A DNA stretch of 64,000 nucleotides, taken from Chelydra serpentina (Eukaryota; Chordata; Testudines; Chelydridae). The notes beneath the pieces are model-generated. The model saw only the letters and a program-made list of their open reading frames with translations, had not been told where the DNA came from and ran no database searches. Where the stretch lies: contig JBAIAC010000020.1 of NCBI GenBank assembly GCA_037349315.1, positions 2,294,001 to 2,358,000 of the forward strand, written 5' to 3'. Below, in pieces: positions 42,977-55,315 of the stretch. How positions within the stretch are numbered: the stretch's first letter is position 1; each line of letters starts with the position of its first letter. The position numbers were made by a program, and so were the translations under genes.

Positions 42977-43628
42977 CTGCAACAGATTAAATTAGATTAA
43001 TATGATTATTTTGAGTTCTTGAAAATGTGATTAACAATATAATTAGCCGACTGCATTTTTAACCTTGTGAATAACACCAATCACCAATCAATTTATTTAA
43101 TGACCCAGATAGGGCCGAATGTCTTGTGCTATGTATATATTTTATCACCATCCTGGTGTAACTGCTGCTCCCAGCCGGTCATTGCTGGTTCTTTCTCATG
43201 CTTGAAGGCAAATCTAAAATAATTCTTTCACAGTACAAGATGGTCACTGCATTTATTAGATCTCACACCTGTTATTAAATTTGCTTCCATTATGATCAAA
43301 GGTTAGCAGATTATGCAAAGATTAGCAGAAATCTACTCTACAGATTAGCCCTCTTGCTAACAGGAGTTTCACAAAAAACTGTCACCTAATTCATCCTTGG
43401 TGTAATTGCACTGAATCCCAACACGGATGAATTTGGCCATTCCTGTGTAGTGGGCTCCACTGAGATGGAGCAGCATTCTGGACAATAAATACATATCACA
43501 TAAAATTCCTTCACGCAATGCCACAGCTGCAATCAGCACAAAATCTGAGGCTAAATCTCTGTAATATAAAGGAGAGTTGCTGGTGGCAGAGTGCTCCATG
43601 TGAAGTTTCTAAGGCTTTGGAATACTCT

Positions 43629-45652
43629 CATAGAATTATAGAATCAGAAGATTAGGGTTGGAAGAGACCTCAGGAGGTCATCTAGTCCAATCCCCTAGTG
43701 AAAGCAGGACCAACACTAACTAAATCATCCCAGCCAGGGCTTTGTCAAGCTGTGCCTTAGAAAACTCTAAGGATGGAGATTCCACCATCTCCCTAGGTAA
43801 CCCATTCCAAGTGCTTCACCACCCTACTAGTGAAATAGTGTTTCCTAATATCCACCCAAGACCTCCCACACCACAACTTGAGACCATTGATCTGCCACCA
43901 CTGCGAACAGCCAAGATCCATCTTCTTTGGAACCCCCCTTCAGGTAGTTGAAGACTGTTATCAAATCCCCCCCTCACTCTTCTCTTCTGCAGACTAAATA
44001 AGCCCAGTTCCCTCAGCCTCTCCTCGTAAGGCATGTGCCCCAGCACCCTAATAATCTTTGTTGCTCTACTCTGGACTCTCTCCAATTTGTTTACATCCTT
44101 TCTGTAGTGGGAGAACCAAAACTGGATTCAATACTCCAGGTGTGGCCTCACCAGTGCCGAATTGAGGGGAATAATCACTTCCCTCGATCTGCTGGCAATG
44201 CTCCTACTAATACAGCCCAATATGCCGTTGGCCTTCTTGGTAACAAGGGCACACTCTTGACTCATATCCAGCTTCTCATCCACTGTAATCCCCGGGTCCT
44301 TTTCTGCAGAACTGCTGCTTAGCCAGTTGGTCCCCAGCCTGTAGCGGTGCATGGTATTCTTCTGTTCTAAATGCAGGACTCTGCACTTGTACTTGTTGAA
44401 CTTCATCAGATTTCTTTTGGTCCAATCCTCCAATTTGTCTAGGTCCCTTTGGACCCTATCCCTACACTCCAGGTATCTACCTCTCCCCCCAGTTTAGTGT
44501 CATTTGCAAACTTGCTGAGGGTGCAATCCATCCCATCATCCAGATCATGAATAAAGATGTTGAACAAAACTGGCCCCAGGACCGACCCCTGGAGCACTCA
44601 GCTTGATACCGACTGCCAACTAGACATCGAGCCATTGATCACTACCCATTGAGCCAGACAATGTAGACACCTTTTTATCCACCTTATAGTCCATTCATCC
44701 AGCCCATACTTCTTTAACTTGTTGGCAAGAACACTGTAGGAGACTGTATCAAAAGCTTTGCTAAAGTCAAGATATATCACATCTACCACTTTTCCCATAT
44801 CCACAGAGCCAGTTTCTCATCATAGAAGGCAATCAGGTTGGTCAGGCATAGTTTGCCCTTGGTGAATCCATGTTGGCTGTTCTTGATCACCTTCCTCCCT
44901 TCCAAGTGCTTCAAACTGGATTCCTTGAGGACCTGCTCCATGATTTTTCCGGGGACTGAGGTGAAGCTGTAGTTCCCTGGGTTCTCTTTCTTCCCTTTTT
45001 AAGTATGGGCACTATATTTGCTTTTTTCCAATTCTCTGGGACCTCCCCTGATCACCATGAGTTTTCAAAGATAATGGCCAATGGCTCTGCAATCACATCA
45101 GCCAACTCCCTCAGCATTCTTGGATGCATTAGATCTGGACCCATGGACTTGTTCATGTCCAGTTTTTCTAAATAATCCTTAACCTGTTCTTTCACCACTG
45201 AGGGCTGCTCACCTCCTCCCATACTGTGTTGCCCAGTGCATCAGTATGGGAGCTGACCTTGTCTGTGAAGACTGAGGCAAAAAAAAGCATTGAGTACTTC
45301 AGCTTTTTCCACATCATCTGTCACTAGGTTGCCTCCCCCATGCAGTAAGGGTCCCACACTTTCCCTGACCTTCTTCTTCTTGCTAATATACCCGTAGAAA
45401 ACCTTCTTGTTACCCTTCACATCGCTTGCTAGCTGCAACTCCAATTGTGTTTTGGCCTTCCTGATTACACCCCTGCATGCTCGAGCAATATTTTTATACT
45501 CCTCCTTAGTCATCTGTCCAATTTTCCACTTCTTGTAAGCTTCCTTTTTGAGTTTAAGATCACCGAAGATTTCACTGTTAAGCAAAGCTGGTCATCTGAC
45601 ATATTTGCTATTCTTTCTGCACATCGGGATGTTTTGTTCCTGCACCCTCAAT
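43629..45652 (-). pseudogene. CR1 LINE, 3' half (RT), left of the DIRS insertion
   Basis: Frames from 45585 down to 43816 follow CR1 ORF2: [25 protein letters not shown], then [12 protein letters not shown] and the end. Several frameshifts and stops break it. It is continued at 52055. Confidence 0.88.
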
Positions 45653-45961
45653 AAAAGATGGTTACTCACCATTGTAACTGTTGTTCTTTGAGATGTGTTG
45701 CTCATATCTATTCCAATTAGGTGTGTGTGCGCCGCGTGCACGATCGTCGGAAAATGTTTACCCTAGCAACACTTGGTAGGATGGCTGGCACCCTCTGGAG
45801 TGGCACCGTTGCGGCGCTGAATAAATACCCAAGATGGTCCAGCGCCCTCTCAGTTCCTTCTTGCCGGCTACTCCGACAGTGGGGAAGGAGGGCAGGTTTG
45901 GAACACATATGAGCAACACATCTCAAAGAACAACAGTTACAATGGTGAGTAACCATCTTTT
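45653..45961. repeat. Perfect 55-bp inverted repeat in the DIRS left terminus
   Basis: 45653-45707 is the exact reverse complement of 45907-45961, with 199 bp between. Beyond it, 'ctttgagtgattgctcata' (45965-45985) repeats the outer terminus, as an internal complementary region should for circle formation in DIRS replication. Confidence 0.9.
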
Positions 45962-46015
45962 CTTCTTTGAGTGATTGCTCATATCAATTCCAATTAGGTG
46001 ACTCCCAAGCCCTAC

Positions 46016-46976
46016 CTAGGCGGTGGGGTCAGAGTGAGATACCACAGAATGGAGAACTGCTGAACCAAAAGCAGCATCCTCTCTGGAATGCTGGACTATG
46101 GCATAGTGAGTGGCAAAGGTGTGCACCGATGACCAGGTTGCTGCCCTACATATCTCCTGTATTGGCACGTGCACCAGGGAGGCGGAGGACGAGGCTTGAG
46201 CTCGGGTGGAGTGGGCAGTGAGGTGTGTGGTAGGAACACCAGCTAAGTCATAGCACACACGGATGCACGAAGTGATCCAGGACAAGATGCGCTGGGAGGA
46301 GACCGGGAGGCTCTTCATCCGGTCTGCCAGAGCAACAAACAGTTGAGTCATTTTCTGAAAGGGCTTCGTCTGCTTGATGTGAAAGGTGAGGGCCCTTGCA
46401 GACGTCCAAGGAGTGGAGTTGTTGCTCCCTTGGAGAGGCGTGCGGCTTCGGATAGAAGACCGGCAGAAAGATGTCCTGGTTGACATGAAAGGCCGACACT
46501 ACTTTGGGAAGGAAGGCCGGGTGCGGTCGCAGCTGTACCTTGTCCTTATGGAACACCGTGTAAGGAGGTTCCGAAGTGAGCGCTCTGATTTCAGATATGT
46601 GCCTTGCCAAGGTGATGGTTACCAGGAAGGCAGTCTTCCAGGAGAGGTACAGGAGCGAGCAGGTGGCCATAGGCTCAAATGGGGCCCCCATGAGCCTGGT
46701 TATCACGCGGTTGAGGTCCCATGTAGGGACCGGATGACGGACTAGTGGGTACAGTCGCTCTAACCCCTTGAGGAACCTGCTGACCATGGGGTTGGAATAG
46801 ATCGAGCCCCCACTGTCACCGGGGTGAAAAGCCGAGATCGCCACCAGGTGGACTTCCAAAGACGAGATTACCAGGCCTTGCTGTTTCAGGGACAAGAGGA
46901 GTCCAGGATGATAGGTACTGGCGCCTGCGAGGGGGCGGTACCACGTGGGGCACACCAGCAGGAAAAACGTTTCCAC
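46016..46976 (-). pseudogene. DIRS tyrosine recombinase, two frames
   Basis: The first frame (46976-46248) holds the core start and T-L-A-R-H-I-S-E-I-R-A-L with the first catalytic arginine. The second frame (46486-46016) holds H-S-T-R (the H-x-x-R motif) and A-T-W-S-S-V-H-T-F-A-T-H-Y with the likely catalytic tyrosine. One frameshift near 46400-46480 separates them; otherwise all catalytic residues are visible. This enzyme would integrate the circular DNA intermediate. Confidence 0.85.
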
Positions 46977-47064
46977 TTGGCCAAGTAGGTGGATCTGGTA
47001 GAGGGCTTCCTACTACCCAGAAGGACCTGTTGAACCGGGCTGGAACAACGTAACTCAGACTGGT

Positions 47065-48180
47065 TCAGCCATGCAGCAGCCATGCCATGAGATGGAGAGA
47101 TTGCAGGTCGGGGTGGCAAAGGCTGCCGTGCTCCTGAGTAATCAGGTCCGGCCACAACGGGAGAGTGATTGGGGTGGCCACCGAAAGCACTTGGAGAGTG
47201 GTGTACCAGTGCTGCCTGGGCCAAGCCGGGGCGATCAGGATTAGGCGGGCTCTGTCCCTGCGCAGCTTGAGCAGGACCATGTGGACCAGCGGAAATGGGG
47301 GAAAGGCATAGGACAGGTGTTCCGTCCAAGGCAGGAGAAAAGCGTCCGTCAGGGAGCCTGGGGAGCGTCCCTGGAACGAGCAGAACACATGGCACTTCCG
47401 GTTCTCACGAGTCGTGAATAGATCTATGCGGGGAAATCCCCAGCTCTGGAAGACAGAGTGGATAACGTCCCGGTGAATGGCCCACTCGTGCGCTTGGAAG
47501 GACCTGCCGAGTCGGTCCGCCAAGGTGTTCTGAACCCCTGGGAGAAAGGAGGCCACCAGGTGGATGGAGTGGGCTATGCAGAACTCCCACAATCATATGG
47601 CCTCTTGGCAGAGGGGGGACGAACGTGCTCCCCCTTGCTTGTTGATATAAAACATGGCCGTTGTGTTGTGCATAAGGACTGCAACGCAACAACCCTGAAG
47701 CTGCTTGGAAAAGGCTTGGCAGGCAAGGCGCACTGCCCGCAGCTCCCTCACGTTGATGTGTAGGGTTAACTCTTGAACCGACCAAAGGCCTTGTGTTTGA
47801 AGATCTGCCAGGTGGGCCCCCCAACCGAGAGATGACACATCTGTGGTCAGGGCCAAAGAGGGCTGTGGGGTATGGAATGGCACCCCTTCTAGCACCATCT
47901 TGGGGTCCAGCCACCAGTCTAGGGAGGCTAGGACTTCTGTTGCCACCTTCAGTACCACGTCCATGTTGTCCCTGCATGGGTGATATGCTGACGAGAGCCA
48001 TGCCTGGAATGGACAGAGGCGTAATCTGGTGTGTTTGGTCACGAATGTGCAGGATGCCATGTGACCGAGTAGACTCAAGCAGTTTCATGCTGTTGAGGTT
48101 GGGAAGCTCTGCAGGCCACGGATGATGGTCGCTAGGGCCTGGAAGCGTGCCTCTGGCAGAAACGCTCGAGCGAGAGCCGA
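47065..48180 (-). pseudogene. DIRS RNase H and linker
   Basis: The frame at 48078-47593 has T-D-V-S-S-L-G-W-G-A-H-L and N-V-R-E-L-R-A-V-R-L-A, the RNase H D-x-S and E residues. It passes to 47592-47065 with R-I-D-L-F-T-T-R-E-N-R and L-I-L-I-A-P-A-W-P-R-Q, the conserved region before the recombinase. At least one frame change lies near 47590. Confidence 0.8.
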
Positions 48181-48185
48181 GTCTA

Positions 48186-48283
48186 GGACTGGGGATTGGT
48201 CCTGCTTTGAGCAGGGGGTTGGACTAGATGACCTCCTAAGGTCCCTTCCAACCCTGATATTCTATGATTCTATGATTCTATGA
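48186..48283 (+). mobile_element. SINE/CR1-type tail inserted in the DIRS
   Basis: 98 bp from 'ctggggattggtcctgcttt' to 'tatgattctatgattctatg', the Cry I SINE tail without its head. It splits the DIRS between RT and RNase H, so it is younger than the DIRS. Confidence 0.88.
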
Positions 48284-49160
48284 CTGCTCCTATGAAGTCT
48301 ATCCTTTGGGTTGGACTTTTCTACATTGAGGAGCAAGCCCAGCTGATTGAACATGGTCAAGGCAATCTGAACCTGCGACTGGACCTGGCTGCTGGAGCTG
48401 CCGCGGATGAGCCAGTCGTCGAGGTACGGGAACACTTGGATTCGGCATCGACGAAAATAGGCCGCTACGACGGCCATGCACTTCGTGAAAACCCTTGGTG
48501 CCGTGGAGAGGCCGAAGGGAAGGACGGTGAACTGAAAGTGCCTTTGGTCGACCACAAAGCGAAGAAAACGTCTGTGTGGTGGGTAAATAGCTATGTGGAA
48601 GTACACATCCTTCATGTCGAGGGCATCGTACCAGGATCCAGTGAAGGGATAATAGTGCCCAGGGAAACCATGCGGAACTTCAACTTTACCATGAATTTGT
48701 TGAGTCTGCGCAAGTCCAGGATAGGACGTAGCCCCCCTTTTGATTTGGGGATTAGGAAATAACGGGAGTAAAACCCCTTGCCCCTGAACTCCCTTGGAAC
48801 CTCCTCTATTGCCCCTATAGTGAGGAGCATTTGCACTTCCTGAATTAGGAGTTGCTCGTGAGAAGGGTCCCCGAAGAGGGACAGGGAGAGAGAGTGGAAG
48901 GGAGGGGAGGAAACAAATTGCAGGTGATATCCTCTTTCCACCGTGCGTAAGACCCAATGGTCTGAGGTTATGTTCGACCACACACGAAGGAAATGGGAAA
49001 GGCGGTCTCTGAAGGGTGGGGACGGATCCTGTATGGAGACTGGTGCTCCGCCCTCGGGCGTAGCTTCAAAAGTTTTGCTTGGGTCCCGCCGATGGTTTAG
49101 GGGGGCCCTGGTTCTGGCCAGTCTGATGACCCGGCTGCCTCCTTCTACCACCCTGGTCAC
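48284..49160 (-). pseudogene. DIRS reverse transcriptase
   Basis: RT landmarks are Y-F-L-I-P-K-S-K-G-G-L-R-P-I-L-D-L-R, L-D-M-K-D-V-Y-F-H-I-A-I (motif A), V-L-P-F-G-L-S-T-A-P-R-V-F-T-K (B) and F-P-Y-L-D-D-W-L-I (C, catalytic). A frameshift lies between the frame 49160-48612 and the frame 48981-48262, and the SINE tail at 48186 cuts the end. Confidence 0.88.
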
Positions 49161-51665
49161 GCCTTCTGGAGAAGTCCTGTCTAGGCCTGGGCATAGGGTA
49201 GGGGCGCTGTGCGAAGGGCCGGAAGGGCCAGCGCTGCATGGCAGGGGTATGCATCCCCAGCGACCGTATTATGGTCCGTCCGTCCTTTAGCGTCTGAAGC
49301 CTCGAGTCCGTTTTCTCGGAAAACAGGCCCTGCCCATCGAAGGGCAAGCCCTGAATCATATACTGAACCTCTGCCGGGAGGTTAGAGGACTGCAGCCAGG
49401 AGATACGCCACATAGCAACCCCTAAAGCAAGTGTTCTGGCTGCCAAGTCGGCGATGTCCAAGGAGGCCTGCAAATATGTTCTGGCCACCTTTTTGCCTTC
49501 CTCAATCAAGGCCGAATACTCCTGTCTGGACTTTTGGGGCACAAATTCCCTGAATTTCTGCATTGAGTTCCAGGTGTTATAGTTATAGTGGCTCAGAAGG
49601 GCCTGCTGGTTAGCCGCTCTGAGCTGAAGGCCCCCCCGCCCTCCCCAGAGTAGATCTTTCTACCAAACAGGTCCAGGCACCTAGCTTCCTTAGACTTAGG
49701 TGCAGGGGCCTGCTGACCGTGTCTCTCCTTCTTGTTCACAGATTGAATGACCAAGGAGCATGACTGGGGGTGAGTGTATAAGTATTCGAAGGACTTTGGG
49801 GGTGCCATATATTTTCTCTCCACCCCCCTGGCAGTGGGGGGTATTGAAGCTGGAGATTGCCAAATTGTAGTGGCGTTGGTATGGACGGTATGAACAAACG
49901 GTAGGGCTACCCTGGTAGGGGCGCCGGCTGACAGGATGTCCACCACCGGGTCCTCAAGCTCCACCACCTCCTCCACCTACAGGTTCATATTTAGGGTCAG
50001 TCTGCGAAGCAGGTCCTGGTGGTCCCGGAGGTCAATAGGTGGTGTGCCAGAAGATGATGCTCCCACCACTGCCTCATCTGGAGAGGAAGAGGATGACAAC
50101 CCTGGGACTAGCGGGTCCCGGGGAAGGTCCTGCTGTGGGAGCTCTCCCGGCTCAAGGTCCTCAGCCTCAGGGTCTCGGGCCTCAGCCGATGGATGGGCCA
50201 CTGCTTCTGAGTCCTCCGGGGGAGGGCGGGATACTGTGGCCTCTGGCACCCAGGGCTCCGAGTGTGCCGATTGGGAGGCTCTGGAATGGGCCCCTTGGGC
50301 CTGATGATATGACCATGGTGTCCAGAAAGGCCACTGCTGTGGTCCCAGGGCAGAGTCCTGCATGTCCCCCTGCCACTGGCTAGGACCCTCCACACCATGG
50401 ACCTGGTCCATGTGGTAGCCACTCTCCGCCCTGGAGGATCTAGACGCAGAGCGAGAGGGCCAAGGTGGAGTGGAATGCTCTTGCAGTCTGGTACGCGGTG
50501 CCATGCTGCGCCGTGGCGAAGGGGATTGGTGCCAGGATCTGGAGTGGTACCGGGACCTGGAGCGGTACCGACGATTGTCTCGGTACCGGAAGCCCGACCT
50601 GGACCTTGAAGGGGAATGCCTGGTCGATCGGCGGCAGGACCGGCTTTCCGGAGACCTGTGCTGTGACTGGCCCCAAGATCGGGAGCTGTGCCAGGAGCCA
50701 TAGTAGCGTCGGCCGTGCCTGGAGGTCGATCTTGAACGGCGCCGCGAGTGCGACCGGCGCCAAGATGAGGATCGGTGCCGGGACTGCGAGCGGTGCCGAG
50801 ACTGAGATCCGCACCTGGAGTGGGACTGGGATCTCGATCTAGATCTGGACCGGCGTCGACCAGCTCCTGCATGCGGTAGCGGGCACAGCATGGCAGGCTT
50901 GCCTCGGGAGGGGACGATTCTCATCGGCGGTACTGAAGGCTGATGTGGTGCTGGTTCGGTAAGCACAATCAAGTCCCTCACTGCTGAGAAGGTGTCCAGT
51001 GTGGACAGCAGCGTTAGCTCTACCTCAGTGCGTACCGCGGAGCTGACGGCCACCGAGCTCGACGGACCTTGTGGTACCGGAGTCATCGGTGCTGGAGTCT
51101 TAGCTGGGGGCCCCGAACTCAACGGTCCTTGCGGTACCGGAGTCGATGGGGTTGGTGCTGGCATCTTGGTCGGGGGCACCGAACTCGATGGACTTTGCGG
51201 TACCAGAGTCGACGGTGCTGGTGCCGGGCCAAAAGACTTGGCCGGGCGGTCCTGAACAGGCTGCGGCTGCAGCGGCATCAGTGGTGGTGCCAGCCCCAGG
51301 GTCTGTTTTCCCAACGATGGGGACAGCGAACAACGCCTCTGAGGAAACGTGGCTGGAGACGTCCGGTGCCGGGGCTCTTTACTCATGCTCGGACGCTCTG
51401 GTGCCGCTGACGCAGTGCGTGCCACCGTTGTCGGTACCGGGTCACAGTGCGGGGCCGACATCAGGCTAAGTGCTGCTTCTAACAGGAGCTGATTCAAATG
51501 AAAGTCCCGCTCCTTCTTGGTTCTAGGCTTAAAAGCCTTGCAGATCCGGCACTTATCTGCGAGATGGGATTACCCCAGGCACTTCAGACAGGAGTCATGG
51601 GGGTCCCCCGTAGGCATTGGCTTGGAGCAGGCCGAGCAAGGCTTGAATCCCGGGGAGCCAGGCAT
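49066..51665 (-). pseudogene. DIRS gag
   Basis: The start at 51665 reads M-P-G-S-P-G-F-K-P-C-S-A-C with C-x2-C pairs, then meets a TAA after 31 codons (51572-51570); the related copy at 19493 has a Glu codon there. It reopens as C-R-I-C-K-A-F-K-P-R-T and continues as a Pro-rich, then Arg/Ser-rich stretch (about 50900-50500) that looks like an SR protein but is gag. A stop at about 49977 interrupts the conserved V-E-E-V-V-E-L-E-D-P-V-V-D-I-L region, and a frameshift lies near 49600. The last part (49563-49066) has K-F-R-E-F-V-P and S-L-G-M-H-T-P-A. Confidence 0.8.
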
Positions 51666-52054
51666 CAGCCCGGTACCAGGAGGGAGAAAAGGGGAGAAGC
51701 CCCTTATCTCCCACTAGTATTTACATTAAACTTCAAACAAGAACTATCAAAACTATTAACAACTACTTAAAAGTACTTAAAACTATTAACAATGCTAAAC
51801 GAGTGCTAACTAAGCTAGGGAGGTGGAGATCAGCTACGCTATGCTCCACAGTTCCAACGATCATTATGGGCGGTAAGAAGGAACTGAGAGGGCACTGGGC
51901 CGGCTGGGGTATTTATTCAGCGCCGCAACGGCGCCACTCCAGAGGGCGCCAGCCGGCCCACCGAGTGATGCTAGGGTAAAAATTTTCCAACGATCATGCA
52001 CGCGGCGCGCGCACACCTAATTGGAATTGATAAGAGCAAGCACTCAAAGAAGAA

Positions 52055-53090
52055 GGCTTTTTTAAAATAAAGCCAGCTCTCCTGGACTCCTTTCCCCCTC
52101 ATATTAGCCTCCCAAGGGATCCTGCCCATCAATTCCCTGAGGGAATCAAAGTCTGCGTTTCTGAAGTCCAGGGTCCATATTCTGCTGCTCTCTTTTCTTC
52201 CTTTTGTCAGGATCCTGAACTCAGCCATCTCATGGCCACTGCTGCCTAGGTTGCCACCCACTTCTACTTCCCCTTCCAATTCTTCCCTGTTTGTAAGCAG
52301 CAGGTCAAGAGGACCACAGCCCCTAGTTGGTTCCTACAGCACTTGTACCAGGGAGTTGTCCCCAACACTCTCCAAAAACTTCTTGGATTGTCTGTGTACT
52401 GCTGTATTGCTCTCCCAGCAGATATCAGGGTGATTGAAGTCTCCCATTAGAACCAGGACCTGTGATCCGGAAACTTCAGTTAGTTGTCCGAAGAAAGCCT
52501 CGTCTACCTCATCCTTTTGATCTGGTGGTCTATAGCACACACCCTTGTTGCTCTCGCCTCTAAACTTAACCCAAAGACTCTCAACAGGCTTTTCTTTTCA
52601 TACTGGAGCTCTGAGAAAGCTTACTGCTTTCTTACATACAATGCATCTCCTCCACCTTTCTTCCTGTGCCTGTCCTTCCTGAACAGTTTATACCCATCCA
52701 TGACAGTGCTCCAATCATATGAACTGCCCCACCAAGTTTCTGTTATTCCAATCACATCCTTGATTGTGCCAGGACTTCCAGTTCTTCCTGCTTGTTTCCC
52801 AGGCTTCTTGCATCCATGTACATGCACCTAAGATAACTAGCCGATTGCCCTACTTTCTCAGTATGAATCAGGAGGCTTCATGTCTTGTATCCTCCTCCTT
52901 GTGTTTCCTCCTTGGTATCCCACTTTCCCATTTACCTCTGGGCTTAGGTCACCATCCCCAGCAAACCTAGTTTAAAGCCCTCCTCACTAGGTTAGCAAGC
53001 CTGCCTGCAAAGATTATCTTCCCTCTCTTTGTTAGGTGGATCCCATCTATACCTAGCAATCCTTCTTCCTAGAACAACATGCCATGCCCT
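52055..53090 (-). pseudogene. CR1 LINE, 5' half (endonuclease), right of the DIRS insertion
   Basis: The frames [13 protein letters not shown] (52540-52334), G-S-S-G-H-E (52279-51971, S-D-H altered to S-G-H) and I-T-E-T-W-W-G-S (52827-52621) are in endonuclease order and continue the CR1 at 43629-45652. About 52830-53090 resembles the ORF1-ORF2 junction. Confidence 0.82.
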
Positions 53091-53296
53091 CCTCGTCTAG
53101 GTCTGAAATAGCCTGGATTGCCAAACTTTCAGAGCATGCCACAGGACTTGCCAATATGTTGAGGTGTTATCAGACAGAAGGAGTGACATTTTTATCTGAT
53201 TTTGTATTTTTAAATAATTGGCAGGGCACTCACAGCTTACATATGGGCACATTGTACTGTTGGAACCTGTGATAAAATAAATACATTTTAACAAAT

Positions 53297-53535
53297 ATAT
53301 TCTCACTTTCTTAGAGAGACAAAGTGGGTGAGGTAATATCTTTGTATTGGACCAAATTATGTGGGTGAAAGAGACAAACTTTTAAGCTCACACAGGGCTA
53401 TTCTGCAGGTACTATTTCTAGGTCTACAGAAGAGCTCTCTGTAAGCTCAAAAGCTTGTCTCTTTCACCAACAGAAGTTGGTCCAATGAAAGATATCACTT
53501 ACCCACCTGGTCTCTCTAATATCCTGGGACCAAGC
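53297..53535. repeat. Dispersed repeat with internal inverted phrases
   Basis: 'agagagacaaagtgggtgag', 'taatatctttgtattggacc', 'agctctctgtaagctcaaaa' and 'accaacagaagttggtccaa' belong to a repeat common in turtle DNA. A piece of the same family is at 62063-62190. I cannot name the family with certainty; Penelope-like is possible. Confidence 0.55.
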
Positions 53536-53601
53536 AGCTTCAAAACTTTTCCCTTTCTTGGTAGTTCGAGTAGAAGCCTACAGAAATCAATGTAAACTTA
53601 C

Positions 53602-53622
53602 CCCATTCCCTTTGCAGTTGAT
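53602..53622 (-). CDS. 21-nt heptad exon, type D
   Basis: Acceptor ctttttag, donor gtaagttt. Phase 1 reading gives Q-L-Q-R-E-W. Left flank 'cagaaatcaatgtaaactta' is the type D signature. Confidence 0.7.
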
Positions 53623-53989
53623 CTAAAAAGAAAGTACATAATTTTAATTGTTAGTAAACAAATGATTTAAATGGGAGGAGGGTGACAGTTGGGATAGGGG
53701 TTTGTTAGCTGTGATTATAAAAGGATTGCTGAAAAAAATGTAGTTTTTAAAAAACCTCATAAGACTTATAGGTGATCATTTAGCCTGGGTATAGGAACTT
53801 TTATGTTTTTTATGTTTTCTTGGACATTACTGAAGTTACAGCAGGGACGGATTTGGCCACAGCTGTGCAGTAGATTGTTCTGTAAGGGAGCAGTGCTTTG
53901 GACAGCAAATATAAAGCACAAGTAATTCCATTATATGTTCCATACCTTTCTGCTTGAGTGGAAACCTACATAAATCAAGTCAAACATAC

Positions 53990-54010
53990 CCATTTCCAGC
54001 CGTAGTCGGT
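53990..54010 (-). CDS. 21-nt heptad exon, type D
   Basis: Acceptor ctttgcag, donor gtatgttt. Phase 1 reading gives R-L-R-L-E-M. It is only 367 bp from the exon at 53602, the shortest spacing in the array. Confidence 0.68.
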
Positions 54011-54672
54011 CTGCAAAGGAATGACACACATTTGAATAATGAAAGAGTTTTTCTCCTGTTCTGTAAACAAATAATTTCAGTGCAGACATGTCTGCTAGGA
54101 GGGAGCTATAACAAGATAGCAGGAAATGTGCAATGACTGCAGGATTCTGGGTAGTAAGGAATTAGCTCCTCCTCCATCTCCCACTCACCATCATTTCACA
54201 GTTTTCAAAATGCTTTAGTTATTAAATAAAAAGTAGTAATAAAAAGCCTATTATTATTAAAAATGAAGAAGGGTCCAGCACTGGACTCAATTGCCAAGTG
54301 AATTTGTAGTCTACAGCTCCTTCTGGATTCTTAACTGTTGCTGAACACTCCTGTATGTGCAGCTCCTAAAACTCCTTGCTATACCTGGGGCTGACTTGCT
54401 GTCCGCACTCTATTGTGTCAGATGATGACTGTGTTACAATGAATTATATTTTCATGAAGTCTAGGAAGAGCTGTATGAGTGCTCAAGTTAATGTTGCAAC
54501 TGTCATCTTATCCAGAAGACAGATGCCTGTTTCCTGAGGAACACTGGCCACTGAGAGTTCATGGCTCTATTGCTACTCTCATTATATTGAATACTGAGTC
54601 AGAATCAACCTCTGGGCCCTCACCTTTATATCATTCCTGACAGTGAACTCAAGACACCTAGAAGAAACCTAT

Positions 54673-54862
54673 CTGGGGGAGGGATAGCTCAGTGGTTTGA
54701 GCATTGGCCTGCTAAACCCAGGGTTGTGAGTTCAATCCTTGAGGGGGCCATTTGGGGATATGGGGCAAAAAAAAAATTGGGGATTGGTCCTGCTTTGAGC
54801 AGGGGGTTGGACTAGATGACTTCCTAAGGTCCCTTCCAACCCTGATATTCTATGATTCTATG
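54673..54862 (+). mobile_element. Cry I-type SINE
   Basis: tRNA-like head with A box tagctcagtgg and B box gttgtgagttcaatcc, then the CR1-like tail ending 'attctatgattctatga'. An internal A-run of ten bases interrupts the linker. Absent from the duplicate at about 24990. Confidence 0.92.
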
Positions 54863-55294
54863 ATCTCTTTGACAGCATGATCCCCCTTGACAATCACCTT
54901 CCTTGGGAACTAGGGAAAAGTCATTGATCTAATGAGAGATGGGGCTTTCTCAGCAGGTGCCATTATAGAAAGAAGCTGCCTTCTGAAGGAGCTGGGAACA
55001 GCCTCTGATTTCACCACTTCAATAGCAAGTTAAAAACACGGTTTCCAACAGCCACAACAAAATGCAGGATAGCTGAAGTAGGGAATGAGTAATTTTAATA
55101 TATATCTATCACGCTATATATGGGACTTTATAGAAGTGATCACTTGTAAGGAAATCAGATATTCTAGCATAAAATGCTAAAAGTATTTAGGTAAATGTGA
55201 CAGATCAGGTAGCTAGATTAATTAGACACTTCAGCAAAGTAGGATATACATTTCTGAAAGAGAAAAAATCTAGAGCAACTGCTTAGAAACTTAC

Positions 55295-55315
55295 CATAGT
55301 CATTGCGGGATTGGT
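55295..55315 (-). CDS. 21-nt heptad exon, type C
   Basis: Acceptor ctgttgcag, donor gtaagttt. Phase 1 reading gives Q-S-R-N-D-Y, identical in protein to the donor-less duplicate at 25521. Confidence 0.7.

Larger units (their letters stand above)
45653..52054 (-). mobile_element. DIRS retrotransposon, nearly complete
   Basis: The element splits a CR1 ('ccctcaataa' | 'ggcttttttaaaataaag') without an evident target duplication, as expected for tyrosine-recombinase retroelements. The ends are inverted repeats of about 150 bp: left 45714-45870 and right 51870-52020, both with 'ccaattaggtg', 'gccgcgtgca' and 'gcggcgctgaataaatacc' in opposite sense. A perfect 55-bp inverted repeat lies inside the left end. 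Order on the minus strand is gag, RT, RNase H, linker, tyrosine recombinase. Confidence 0.9.

Noticed and set aside
49977..51497. 506-codon SR-rich frame resembling a splicing factor
   Set aside because: It sits between DIRS gag landmarks in the right orientation and is the low-complexity part of gag.
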